Assembly: GCF_958450345.1 (NCBI RefSeq)
Contig: NC_088780.1
Span: forward strand, 165,770,726 to 165,834,725
DNA: 64,000 nt
Direction: 5' to 3'
Source: Calliphora vicina
Taxonomy: Eukaryota; Arthropoda; Insecta; Diptera; Calliphoridae
A program made the position numbers and the translations under genes. This document shows, in pieces, positions 11,095-23,147 of this stretch. A model generated the notes under the pieces. It was given only the letters and a program-made list of their open reading frames with translations. It searched no databases and was not told the origin of the DNA. Every line of letters starts with the position of its first letter. Positions within the stretch are counted from its first letter, which is position 1.

Positions 11095-11756
11095 TAGGAG
11101 ACGTTTTTCCGCCAATGATCGCTTCAAACGAATCAGTTGTGTTCGGTACAGGTTCTCTGCTATGGACTGGCCAGATTTCATCAGCTCATAATAGATAGGG
11201 CCCTTTTGCTCCCACCAAATACAGAGAATTACCTTAGCGCCATGGATTTTTGCCTTTGGTGTCTATTCGGATGGTTGACCGGTATCTCTTACGCTTCGGG
11301 TTATTGTAATCGATTCGTTTTTTCAAGCATAATTTTATACAAACTAAATCGTCTTTCAAGTTCTCTCGGTTTCAATTTGTATGGTACCCAATTTCCCAAT
11401 TGCTGCTTGAAAATATCTCAATGATTTTTCAGGATTAATGCCTCCAATTCTTTGTCTTCAAACTTTTTTTCTGGCCTGGACAATATTTGTCTTCCGTGTC
11501 AAAATCACTACTTCTGAACCGTACAAACCATTTCTCGCAGGTTGAAACATCCCGCATATGATGCTTTGTTGGTACAAAATTCGACATTTTCGAAGCAAAA
11601 AAGAAACTTGGATGTTTACACTATAATGTTCAACAACTAAGTGAGAATAAATGACAGATATGTACCATAAAAATTACATATAAATTATTAAAAACAAAAA
11701 CCGCGTTCTAATGAGACACCATTTTATTGTAAATCCCACATTTTTAAGTCATACAA
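11095..11756 (-). pseudogene. Mauritiana-type mariner relic, N-terminal end preserved
   Basis: Reverse complement reads from ATG at 11586: MSNFVPTKHHMRD, matching the MSNIVPTKRHMRE start of the other copies. FDTEDKYCPGQ-KK and related DNA-binding blocks follow in shifted frames. 11260-11130 covers SMAL-style, PKPN and YYELMKSGQ-type parts of the catalytic domain. The region between contains deletions. The right end keeps inner terminal repeat sequence (ATTGTAAATCCCACATTTTT, then AAGTCATACA) before a foldback element starts. Stops and frameshifts throughout. Confidence 0.8.
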
Positions 11757-11970
11757 TTTTTTAACAATATTATGCTCACTGGTATTAATTATATGATTGT
11801 GTCACTTAATTTCAATCAAATATATGATTGCTGTAATCATCTGAATTGTAACTTTAAGATACTATGGTTGCTGCAATCATATAAATAATTACAGTGACAA
11901 TAATATTGTTAAAAAACATTCAATAATGTTGAAATGATTGCGGTGATCATGTACAACTATAATTTTCGAT
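11757..11970. mobile_element. Diverged foldback MITE, related to the one at 57.9 kb
   Basis: Arms TTTTTTAACAATATTA (from about 11757) and TAATATTGTTAAAAAA (about 11904-11919) are inverted. The interior has repeated ATATGATTG and GCAATCATATA motifs, like the ATGATTGTGGTAACC and CAATCATGTGAATC motifs of the 57.9-kb element. The outer CACGCAGAG ends are not recognisable here. Non-coding. Confidence 0.6.
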
Positions 11971-13008
11971 CTAGAAAATTTTATACAAATACATAAGATC
12001 TCTGGTGGAAGTTATGTTTGTGATTAAAATATAATCCAAAAATAAAATCCTTATTTTGTTATTCTCTTCAATTGGTTCTTGAAGACAAACTTTTTATCAA
12101 CAAGAAGTGGAACGCTTTAATAGTAAACCACAATTTTTTGCTCTAAAATAATGCCTTACAACAATTCAAAACTTTTACATGATTTTCATTTAAAACCTTT
12201 ACTTTGTCTATTAAATTTATTCCTAGAAAGTAACCAGCTTACTATTTCTATAGATTTAATTTGTATTGCTTGCGCCATAAAATAATTCCAGTTTAAATTA
12301 ATTTCCATTCCAACACCTCGTCGACAAGCGTTCAAATTCTTTTTAGAGGAACATGTACAAAACAGAAAAACAATTTGTTACTTTCAATCTTTTAATCATC
12401 ATTTAATTAGAAAGAACAACAACGATCATAAAAAGATAATTCCTCAGTTTACGAGCGATAATATAAATTAAATTTTTATATTTTTTTATTTGATTTAACA
12501 TGTTAATTATCTTAATTATGATAATTTATATATTTCGCTATGGGATTTCAAGATAATAAAATAAAAGATGGAAACAAATTTAAACAAAACAAAAAAAAAC
12601 ACAGGAGGGAACCAACAAAGTTCTCTAAATCACTGGCACTAACTATTTTGTATAATCAATATTTTATGGCCTTTTTGGTTGATAATGAATGCGAAAAAAA
12701 AACTAAAAGACTAACAACAATTTATTAACAATTTTAACTACCCGAGCAGTATCTTCGTTAGAGCGCCTCTGAGTATCTTTCAGGTATCCGTGTGCCTGTA
12801 TTGACAATTAAGCTGAGAGATTTAAGTCTCACCAAAGCCAATCAAGCCGTTTAACAACTGGTCAAATAAATTCACCAAAACCAACTTTAAATACAATATA
12901 ATGAATGCCTTAATTGGCTATAAAATACTGAATTTGCATATCAATAAATTTTGTTTTGATTTTGACATAAAATTAAATACAAAAAACCCAATAAAACAAA
13001 CACAATAT
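11971..13008. other. AT-rich noncoding sequence
   Basis: No element boundaries or credible coding sequence. Short lysine/asparagine-rich frames at 12540-12728 and 12901-13083 reflect A-richness. Confidence 0.45.
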
Positions 13009-13009
13009 A

Positions 13010-13649
13010 AACAAGTAAGAGTGCTATATTCGGCTGTGCCGAATCTTATATACCCTTCACCAAATTATACTTCAAAATTTTAAATATTTTTAGGTAAACA
13101 AAATTTAATTTTTTTTCCAGTTGTTTTTTGAATTATTTGAAAAAAAAAATTTTTCGATTGTTATTTTAAATTTAATTATTTTTTTTTTTTAAATTTAAAA
13201 TTTTTTTTTTTAAATTTTAAATTTTTTTTTTTTTTAAATTTAAAATTTTTTTTTTTTTAAAATTTTAAAATTTTTTTTTTTGTTTTTTCAATTTTTTTTA
13301 AAAAAAAAAAAAAAAATTCGGGTTCAAAATTTTTTTTCCCGATTTTGACCCATTGTAGGTCCAACTTACTATATTCTTATATACGTCGTTGCAAATGTCT
13401 TTGAAATATCTATCATTAGATATCCATATTGTCTATATTAATGTCTTAGTAATCAAGATATAGGTAAAAAATAGGTCAAAAATAGAGGTTGTCTTGGTTT
13501 TTTCCTCATATCTCAGCCATTTGTGGACCGATTTTGCTGATTTTAAATAGCAAAATTCTCGAAAGCATGTCTGACCGAATTATTGAAGATTTGGATCCCG
13601 AAGATATCTGGGGTCTTCAGAAAACTGATTTCAACAGACAGACAGACAG

Positions 13650-13687
<38 letters not shown>

Positions 13688-13827
13688 GGACATGGCTTAA
13701 TCGACTCCGCTATCTATAAGGATCCAGAATATATATACTTTATAGGGTCGGAAATGAAAAATGTAGAAATTACAAACGGAATGACAAACTTATATATACC
13801 CTTCTCACGAAGCTGAAGGGTATAAAA
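13010..13827 (-). mobile_element. TATACCC family A copy, near full length
   Basis: Reverse orientation. The 3' end lies at the left: ACAAGTAAGAGTGC, then the perfect hairpin TTCGGC-TGT-GCCGAA, then TATATACCCTTCACC. The 5' end lies at the right: CCCTTCTCACGAAG-CTGAAGGGTATA, a hairpin. Interior blocks in order: a long A/T homopolymer tract (13120-13320), GACCCATTGTAGGTCC, ATATACGTCGTTGCAAATG, ATCTTCGGGATCC on the minus strand, a GACA microsatellite, and AGGATCCAGAATATATATAC. Length about 818 bp, no real ORF. A good reference copy of the family. Confidence 0.8.
13635..13690. repeat. GACA/TGTC microsatellite inside family A
   Basis: About 12 GACA units with single-base variants (GACG, AACA). Family A carries CCATGTCCGTCTGTC at this point, so the run probably expanded from the element's own sequence. 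It gives a spurious QTDRQTDRQTD reading frame. Confidence 0.85.
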
Positions 13828-14071
13828 AACGATGAATACAACAAAACAGCTAAAAAAACAAAAGACTGAATGTATTATAAATTTAGAAACTTTTTTATTT
13901 TTGATTTCCCATTAAAATTTTAGCAAAATTAAAAACAAAAAAAAAACGATACAACTGAAACATTGTTTTGTTTGATGGATAAATTGTCTAAAAATGGATC
14001 TACTACTGTATAAGTATATTAATGCGAGGGCTGTATTATAATTGATTTAAATCTAGGCTTATTTATTAAAA

Positions 14072-14702
14072 ACAAGTAAGAGAGCTACAGTCAGAGACTA
14101 AAGTTTAAATACATCTCAAAAATATTTAAACTTTTGTCGAGTGAATTTTATCGTATTTTTAAGAATTACCGTTATGTTTGTAAAGTCTAAATATTTATTT
14201 TTTTTCCAAAGTTTTTTAAAATTTTTTTTTTAATATAATTTTTTTTAAAATTAAATTTTTTTTTGTGAAAAAAATTCGGGTTAAAAAATAGTCCAACTTA
14301 CTATGGTCTTATATACGTCGTTGCAAAGTTCTTTGAAATATCTATCATTTGATATCCATATTGCCTATATTAATCACTTACTAATCCAGATATAGGTCAA
14401 AAATATGTAAAAAATCGAGGTTGTCCTGGTTGTCATCATATCTCAGGCATTTGTGGACCGATTTTGCTGATTTTAAAAAGGAAACTTCTCGAAAGCATGT
14501 CTGACAGCATTATTGAAGATTTGGATCTCGAAGACATCTGGGGTCTTCAGAAAATTGATTTCAACAGACAGACGGGCAGACAGTCAGACTGATATGGCTT
14601 AATCGACTCTGCTATCTATAAGTATCCAGAATATATATACTTTATAGGGTCGAAAAATTCTATTGTGGAAATTACAAACGGAATAACAATCAAAGGGTAC
14701 AA
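14072..14702 (-). mobile_element. TATACCC family A copy, diverged
   Basis: Left end AACAAGTAAGAGAGCTAC fits the family 3' terminus, but the hairpin has decayed. From 14200 rightward it follows the family: A/T tract, CTTATATACGTCGTTGC, ATATCTATCATTTGATATCC, GACCGATTTTGCTGATT, TATCCAGAATATATATAC. It ends at AAAGGGTAC near 14700. Together with the 13.0-kb copy it forms two same-orientation copies about 245 bp apart. Confidence 0.7.
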
Positions 14703-14711
14703 CAAGCTTAA

Positions 14712-16050
14712 CAAAAAGCTTATTCTTACTGGATATTGAAGGGGCCTTTAACAATGTGACGGTATAGACTATTCTTAAGGCTTCGGGCGGATTTGATATA
14801 GATCTGTCTTTCCGCTTATTTCTTCTATGGGGACTGCTACTATTTTCAGATTAGCGAACCGCCACTCCTGTGGAATCTTGCCATTAATCAACTGCTCATA
14901 TGCAGGTGATTCCTGGGAAAACGGAACTTGTGCTCTTTTCGAAAAAGTACAAAATACCCTCTTTGCTTTTACCACGCTTTAACGGGGTGGAACTTAGGCT
15001 GTCGGATAGAGTACTTTCCAAGCTAGCCTAGCGAGAGCATCTAAGGCAGCTGTTGCTATTTATACCTGTAGAAGGGCCATTGGGAAATAAACCCTAGAAA
15101 CGCGAAATGGCTATTTGACTTGGAGTACTAGTATGGTGGATGGCTCTCAGTAAATTCACCTACTGCGGATGAATGAGAGAATCCTGAGAATCTCTGCACT
15201 ACACGGGTGTGTAGCACTCCATCGCGTACTTTATTTGTTATGTTGCACCGGCTACTGGCTTATTTCATGGCTCAACAATTGGCCCTAAATTCGGCGGTTA
15301 GGCTCAGTACTGGAGGATCTGATTGCACCGGCCATCCCTGCAAATATTGTCTATTGCACACCTTTTCTGTATCGATTGTGGGCGTCACCTTCTTCTAGGG
15401 ACACGTTTGTTATCTATACAGACGGCTCCAAGTCTGCGATTGGGCTTCTATAATTCCCGTTTTCAATGTGTTTCGGGCTACATAGTCAATGTAGAGTAAT
15501 TCAAGCTGAGATTTCAGCCACCAAAAGAACAGTGGATCAAGTACTATATGTTATTTGGTGAGAATATCCGAATTTGTAGTGACAGTAAACCTGCTATTAA
15601 ATCCTTCTCTAGTGTCTATTCGACATCCAGATTGAAGAATGCAAGTCTACGAGATCGATCATTTGGTCGGTATACCGATCTATTGTTGTAAATCCCTAAT
15701 CAATACAGCGCAAATTTTTTGAGTCTGCCCAGTTCGGATGGTCTAGTTTGACCAATTGCTCGGTATCGATGCTTATATGGCTCGTTTACGACCATCATAG
15801 GTCAATGTCCCTTACGGTGCTATCACAGGCTCGACTATGAATGTTGATAGCCGTGGTTACAGGGCACTGCTAAATTGGTGCGCATGCTAGGAGATTGAAC
15901 ACTCCCTATAATGACTTCTGTAGAAGCTGGCATGATGAAGACGAGGATGAAGATGTTGAACACCTTCCCTGTCTTTGACCTGCGCTATCGAAGACCCAGA
16001 CTACAATCCTTTTATGCATGGTTTAGGGATAATAGAAAGCGGCCTGAAAT
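14712..16050 (+). pseudogene. Jockey-type LINE relic with RT fragments and RNase H
   Basis: Successive shifted plus frames give LLDIEGAFNNVTV at 14725-14765 (RT palm block with catalytic-type DIEGAF), VELRLSDR near 14995, MAQQLALNSAVRLSTGGSD at about 15265-15325, and an RNase H domain. The RNase H shows DTFVIYTDGSKS (15400-15435, first Asp), VIQAEISATK near 15500 (Glu) and ICSDSKPAIKS near 15570-15605 (Asp). In contrast 14918-14791 on the minus strand reads YEQLINGKIPQEWRFANLKI, an RT segment in the wrong orientation, so the copy is rearranged. Stops throughout; dead. It is more GC-rich than its surroundings. Confidence 0.75.
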
Positions 16051-16492
16051 GTGGCCATAGTATCACAGGGAACCTGTACCGAACACAACTGATTCGTTTG
16101 ATGCGGGCATTGACCGAAAAATGGTGTAATATTCCATCATGACAACACACGGCCTCATGTTGCAATACCTGTTCAAAACTGTTTAGAATGAAGTGGTTGG
16201 GAAATTTTGCTTCACCCGCTTTAAAGTCCAGACCTTGCTTCGTCCGACTACTATTTGTTTCGATGGATGCAGAACGCTCTCTCTGGGATACGCTTCACTC
16301 TGGAACAGAGTATCCGATATTGACTTGATTTGTTCTTGGTCTCAAAAGATGAGCAGTTCTTTTGGCTCGGAATCCATATGTTGCCAGAAAGATGGGAGAA
16401 GATCACAACTAACAATGGCCAATACCTTGAATAAATTTATATATTACAAGTGTTGCAAAATAAAATATAAAAAGTCATACACCAAATATAAC
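16050..16492 (+). pseudogene. Mauritiana-type mariner, C-terminal third
   Basis: Begins at ATCACAGGGAACCTGTACCG (ITGNLYRT) and runs in shifted frames through VIFHHDNTRPHVA (second catalytic Asp), the YSPDLAPSDYYLF-type block (third Asp), the SGIRFTLEQ-like segment, and ERWEKITTNNGQYLE at the end. A degraded right terminal repeat follows (AAGTCATACACCAAATA near 16480). Its left edge abuts the LINE relic. Internal frameshifts; not active. Confidence 0.8.
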
Positions 16493-16499
16493 TAAGCTG

Positions 16500-18390
16500 T
16501 ATAGCTGACAGTTCACATCATAAATTAAATAAGTTTATATCAAAAATAAATTAAAAAATCTCCTTAGCCTTACCCTCGTATTTTAAAATTAATTTGATTG
16601 ATAGTAAAATTTGTGAGCATTATGTTTCTAAGCTATTGATATTTTCTTGTAATCACTCATTTGTTTTGGCTGATAATTAAGCTTAATTTTGAAAAATCAC
16701 TTGGAGACAATCACCAAATAAATTATTATCTTTTCTATGATTCTTCTATGGTTAAAAAACACAAAAAGCTTGTATTACAACTTACAGCAAAAGTGTCTTA
16801 GTGACATCTGTTTGAAGCTGGCAGCTAAAAGGTGTCTGTAATTAACATGTCCAAGTAGAGACGTACAATGATTCAGGATTAAAAAACTAATAAACATTAA
16901 TTATAAACTAAAAACAAAACTGTGAAACTATTCACCTTAAACAAAAATTTTCTCTGTGTCACTTGTTTCTTGCTACATGTTAAACACCTTAAATTAACGA
17001 CACCACAAACGAACATACATAAATAAATTTAATACTAGTTAAAAGATTATTAATTACCCATCGTCTGAAATGATTGTATTGTATAGAGAGAAGACAAAAC
17101 TACAAGTGGTGAAGAAGATATAAACAAGCAACCAACAATATTTACACCAAAAATGATAATTTATCCCGACGCCTGCAGTTGTATATGAATGTGTTGTTCT
17201 GTTGTTCTCACAACATTCAATTTATTTTCTGAAAATGATCATTGTACGATCGATCTCACACACTAAAACGATATGAAAATAGAGTCGAATTTAATCTCCC
17301 GCTGTATAATTTAGCACTCACATAAATTTGATAAAAAGCCTCAAATAAAACATCTTATTTAACATTAAATACCAGCCAGCTATCTATGTAGGCATCCGTC
17401 CAACAACGATCGATGGCCAGTAACTATCTTGGCAACACACCAATGACCAAATAATACAAAAACCCAAAAAAAAACGTATCTTTGTGACGTCTATTCCCCC
17501 AACTCTTGCGTTTCTTTTATTTTTGTTTGTAAAATAAACAAAACAAAACGCTGTTTAAGACAAAAGATCAGATCAGATGAAAATGTCGTAAACTTGTACT
17601 AAAAGCCAGTAACAAAAAATGTTATAGAATAGAAGATGTATAGTAGAAGGGGGGAATTGAATGTAGTATGTAGGTTTCCAGCAGCGATCTCTATTATCTA
17701 TTCACAAATTTAAGATAGTGAGGTGAAGTTATTTGTAGATCACAGAAGACCAAGAAATAGAATGACCAAATAATAAAATTGAAAATAAAAACGTTAAACG
17801 GTGACCATCGATCTTTGTTTAAACGTTTTTTTTTTCCTGGTTTTTGTTGCCTTTGCTCTTGCGTTGTATTTGTGTATCCAAGTGAGTGTTTGGTTGGACA
17901 ATACCGAACAATAGAGTGTCAATTAGTTAATGTCTCTGATTTTTCAGTGCCTTAAACAAATAATGAATTAATTTTCTATTTACAAACAGTTGGATATTTT
18001 TCTTATACATACATATTTTTTATTTTTTTTAATTTTACTCGTATTTATGTCACATTTAATAAAGAATTGATCTGTATTTGTTATAATAAAAATAATAAAA
18101 GTATTACTGTCGTTATTAAATGCCCTATAATATGCAGTGGTGGATCTTGCTGCTTTTGTGGCTATACTGACTTCTAATGTGGAGTGCTCGATATTTATTT
18201 TAAAGTTATTTTAAGTGGAAACCAAAACTTTGACAAATCCTTTCAAACAATTTAATCTCAACCACTACGCATTTTTCCAGCAAAAAATAAAGCTACTAAT
18301 GCAAGTACTACATAATAGGTTTGATGAGAAATGCGGACTATATATCTACGATAGCAAAACTGGGACAATATAAAGACAAACAATTTTAAT
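16500..18390. other. Noncoding island
   Basis: AT-rich, no elements recognised. It has short CAA/GTT stretches and poly-A or poly-T tracts. A TACTCGTA motif occurs near 18038. Possibly single-copy intron or intergenic DNA. Confidence 0.4.
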
Positions 18391-18392
18391 TA

Positions 18393-19198
18393 TTGGGTGT
18401 ATGACATAAAAATGCGGGATATTTACAAATTTGTTGCTTTTATTTTGAAACATTTGTACAATATAAATTTATTCAAAGTATTGAACATTGTTAACTATGA
18501 CCTTTTCCCATCTTTCTGACAACATATGGATTCCGATACAAATGAACTGCTCACCTTTTGAGGCCATGAACGAATCAAGCCAATATCGGATTCTGTTTCA
18601 ATCGAAACAAATAGTAGTCGGACGGCGCAAGGTCTGGACTATAAGACTTTTTTCTAAATAGTTTTTAACAGGTATTGCAACATGTGGCCGAGTATTGCCA
18701 TGATCGAATATCTCAGTTTCAAGCATATGCGTTTTTCGGCCCACGCTCGTTTCAAACGAATCATTTGTGTTCGGTGCTGGTAGGACATTTTGGTCGCACC
18801 AAAATAGAGCATAACCTAAGAACCATGAATATTTGGCTTTGGTGTCAATTTGGCTGGTTGTCCGGGCTTCACGTACGTACTCTTAAGCTTCGGGTTATCG
18901 TAATGGATCCATTTTTCATCGCAAGTAATTATTCGGTTTTTATTATTCCCTGTTTTTGGATGAATCCTGGTGCTCGCAAACGTTTTGAAATTGTTGCTTG
19001 AGTGGATATCAATGATTTAGCAAGCTCTTGTTGAGTTTTATAACAATATTCATTGATCTTGGTCTTAAAACTTGGGTTAAATAGGGTTATGTACCCTTCA
19101 AAATGACATATAAGTTATTAAAAACAAAAACCGCGTTCAAAAGATACGCCTATTGTATTGTCTATTGTAAATCTCGCATGTTTAAGTCATACACTCAA
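18393..19198 (-). mobile_element. Mariner with both terminal repeats and TA duplication, internally deleted
   Basis: Left end TTGGGTGTATGACATAAAAA, preceded by TA (18391-18392). The right end reads CATGTTTAAGTCATACACTCAA, followed by TA (19199-19200). The ends are inverted repeats of about 28 bp. The transposase lies on the minus strand: C-terminal blocks are at 18480-18720, but much of the catalytic core and the DNA-binding region are missing. Length 806 bp against the roughly 1.3 kb of an intact mariner. It defines the terminal repeat of this family for the window. Confidence 0.88.
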
Positions 19199-20760
19199 TA
19201 TAAAGTATAAAGTCCTGCAATTGATAAAACGAACTGGACTGTATAAAGTCCTGCGATGGATAGAAAATTTGGACTATGGTGGATGAACAAATTGGATTAC
19301 GATTGATGATAGCAATAAACTATATTAGGATCAACGATTATGAGGAAAATTAGATTGAAACCTATGATTGATTGGAAAATTGATATCGATAAATAGTTTA
19401 ATTGGATTGGATAAAGAACAATGGTTGATGTGAAAATGGGAATGTATAAAGACCAACGATTCAGGTGTAATGAAGACATATTATTAATGGGGAAATTGGA
19501 CTGGATAAAGACATATGATTGATTCAAAAATTGGACTGTATTAAGACCTATTATTAATGGTAAAATATTGTATGGAAGCCTATTACTAATAGGGAAATAG
19601 CACTCTATAAATACTTACCATTTATATATAACTACAATTCATTGAAAAATTATACTATATGAGAAAATCGGACCTACAATAGATGAGAAACATTGTTTGG
19701 CATCAATCAGACTGTATAGTGGAAAGCTTGGGCTGTATAAAGACCTTCGATAGGTAAGGAACTTGGAATATACAAAAGCATAAGGTTGGACTGTATTAGG
19801 TCCTTTTATTTAATGCTAAAATTGGACTGTAGAAAGACCAAAATTTGAAGGGAAAAATGGAATATATCAAGACTTGCGATTAATGGGAAAATGTTGCTGT
19901 ATGAAGTCCTATAATTCATGGAAAATTTTTAATATATGAATACCTACCAATCATGCGACAAATAGACTGTACGATAGATAGAAAACTTGGACTGTATAAA
20001 CACCTATACATTGACTTACATAGATTGGAAACATAAACTTTATAAATACCTACACAGATACGAAACTTGGACTTTATAAGGACCAACGATTGACTTACGA
20101 TATATGCTAAATAGTGTCCCATCAATGTATAAAGTCGTACGATAGAAGGAAAACTCGGACTGTATAAAGACCTACGATATATGCGAAAATATGACTGTAT
20201 ACAGTCCAACGATATGTAATGTATAAAGATATACGAATAGATATACTGTACAAATACCTATGATTGACATACATAGATTAGAAACATAGAGTTTATAAAG
20301 ACCAACGGTAGAACTACCTAGATCGGAAGCTTGAACTGTATAAAAAATATTGACTAACGATAGATGAGAAACTAGGACTGTATAAAACATAAAATTGATG
20401 GAAAAATTTGACTGTTTAAGGAACTACGATAGATGGGAAACTTGTACTATATACAGTCCACCGATATAAGGAAAACCTGGACTGTATAAAGTCTTAATAT
20501 ATAACGAATACTTGGACTGTATAAAGAACTACGATAGATGGGAAACTTGGACTGTATAAAGACATTCGATTGATGGAAAAATTGGACTCTTTAAGGAACT
20601 ATGACTTATGGGATATTTAAACGCTATAACGACATAGCATTGATGGTATAATTGATCTACGAATGATAGGAAAATAATATTGTATAAAAACCTGATGGAA
20701 AAATTTGACTACGATTGTTTGGGATGTTTGACTGTATAAAAATCTATATAAAGAGTACAT
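19199..20760. repeat. Degenerate minisatellite, about 35-36-bp unit
   Basis: The word GGACTGTATAAAG recurs with variants (19229, 20158, 20472, 20514, 20548 and others), alternating with ACGATTGATGGGAAA-type words. The spacing is clearest at 20460-20600, about 34-42 bp between units. About 1.5 kb in all, very diverged at the left. Minus-strand frames rich in YKLYVSNL are a by-product. It starts right at the mariner end. Confidence 0.8.
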
Positions 20761-23147
20761 TTGACGGCCAAAATTTAATTTTCAGTTTCAAATGACAACA
20801 TTTAACATCAGTTACCTTAACATTTTTCATGTAGGGTATTCCTGTGTTTATACAACTCAAATGCCCACAATTTAATTTCATCAAAAGATATCTTTCTATT
20901 GAATTAGACATTATTTCATGTCTTATTATATCAAATAACAAAATTGATTTCGTCTATTGTATTCAGGATTTATAGGTTTTCCTAAAATTTCCAATAAAAC
21001 AGCGATCATTCCAAATATAATGAATTTTAGTGGGTTTATTAATGCTATTAAAGCAATCAATTTATAGATGATTAAAGGGTTAAAAAAAAGTCCACAAAGG
21101 AATGTTTCTCTTTTCTTGTCCAATTAATTTCTATTAAAAACTAATCAGAGGGGACATTAACAACAAAAAGACTATTTTTAAACAAAATAGTAACCAACAA
21201 ATATGTATATTAACGATACTTTTCTTAATATAGAAAATACATACCACTCGATATAAAAATATTGAAAATAAAATATGATTAATTACCTGACAGAAACAAA
21301 GAAACAAACCTACGACTTGGCTGAAGAAACGTTGTATTTGAATGTGTGTCATACAAGTCAAAGAAATGAAGAAGTTTTAATTGGAATATAAAAGTGTTAA
21401 AATTCAAACAACAACAACAACATCAGCAATGTTGGTGTGTTTTTTCCAACAAAATTTTAATAGATCCATAAAACAGACAGACTTTTTTTTACACAAAAGA
21501 TAATTTTAAATGTTTGATGTTCGTTTTTTAATGAAGTATGTATGTTTTTGGAATTTTTTGGTAGACATCTGTTATTTAAATAGCCAAAATAAAATAGAGA
21601 TAATCAAATAAACATTTTAGACAAAAAAATAAATAAATAATTTCATAGATTATCGCTGCCGTTTATCTTTGTGATTAATTGTTGGTATTAAAGAATTCAT
21701 CAACACTTTTGCAAATTAGGATCTTTTGGGGTTAAAAAATCGATTAGTGAAGAATTCGTTTGTGTATTAAAATAGGGTCAATCCCACAAGGAATGATATA
21801 GTAAAAACTTAAAAGGATTTGGAATTGTATGAATTTTGAAATTTTATTTAATCTTTCAGTAAACTATGACAACTTTTCTCCCACTGTATGACCAAGATAA
21901 TGTACTTTGCATGTCTACGAAATGAAAAAGAAACCACGTCCTGATTCTATGATTTTATAGACTAATTTAATGACAAATTTAATTACTTTTGCCACATTCA
22001 CACCAAAATATACCGGGCGAATTGCAATTAAGTCACCACTAAATGCCACCACGACTAAAAAGTGTCGTCTATAGCCTGAGAAGCAAGAAACTCAAAGGTG
22101 CCACAGCCACAGCCACAGTTTTATTATTTTTGCATGTGTCAAGTACGAATTTTTAATGACTTAATTTAAGTTGAATAAAAGTTCCACCTTCGTTTATTGT
22201 TTTAAATTGACTTACAAACTAAACAGCCAACCAGCTAAACAGCAACATAAAATAAATATAATAAAAATAAAAAGCAGTAATCGTGCTTTCCCAAATACCT
22301 TGGTATGCAAGAGCAGTCCAGGGAAATGTTAGTTTGTTTAAAGAAACCATAATAAAAAGGGCAGCCATCTCCTCTACCAGTGTCCTCATCATGCTGTGGC
22401 TGTAATCTCAAGTTTCATCATCATCTTCGTCATCCACATCATCAGCCTCATCATGTCGATTGCATGTTAGCAGTCATACTCTCGAACAACTTGTAGCAAA
22501 TGAGCTTGTTGAGCTGCTCTTCCCTTATTTGCCACAAAAGGTCTTCTGGATGGTTTCTTTTTTTGGCTGCCTCGCTGTTGTGTTGTGGGTTCCTTCATTA
22601 TTTTTCGTACCTCTGTTTTGTTATATTTTTTAATTTGTGCATTTTATTGGCTTGTTATTTAACTCTAGTTGATGTTGTTAGACTAATTGGACGATTTTCT
22701 GATGGTTGCTTATTTGCCATCCATGTTGTCGCCGCAGTCATACAGTCTCCACGTCCGTTAATTGACTCACTCTCCCAGTTATTCAGGCAAGTTTTAGTCA
22801 ACAGTCTTACTTACAGTCAAGCCAGTTGGTTGGTTGTTGTTTGTATATTGATACCAATTTGCACGCTTGATTAATTTATTTCGCTCAGAAAAGCCATCAT
22901 ATCTAATTCGTTTAAATCTGCCTTTTAAAAATCGTTTAAATAAATAAAATTTACAAGCTCCATAATAAATTGGACAACGATACTTTAGAGAAGCAAACAA
23001 AAAAAAATTTGATTAAATTTTATAATATTCCATGAGCATGATAATGGTACAACTTTACCATTTAGAGTGTAACATTTCCAGATACCAGTGCATATTTTTG
23101 GTATTTTAAAGACATTTTTGTAAAAAAGTAAATTTTGCAGATTTATA
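20760..23147. other. Noncoding island
   Basis: No element recognised. It contains ACAACAACAAC (21408), a CCACAGCCACAGCCACAG run (22099-22117) and TCATCATC repeats (22380-22455). The longest frame here, 22500-22874, is hydrophobic because the strand is T-rich and is not supported as a gene. Confidence 0.4.

Noticed and set aside
13489..13816. Frames with QTDRQTDRQTD
   Set aside because: They are the GACA microsatellite of a family A element.
19297..20390. Minus-strand frames with YKLYVSNLC repeats
   Set aside because: Translation of the minisatellite unit; no independent support.
22500..22874. 124-codon hydrophobic plus-strand frame resembling a small membrane protein
   Set aside because: T-rich strand explains the hydrophobicity. 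No conserved motif and no promoter or splice context seen.
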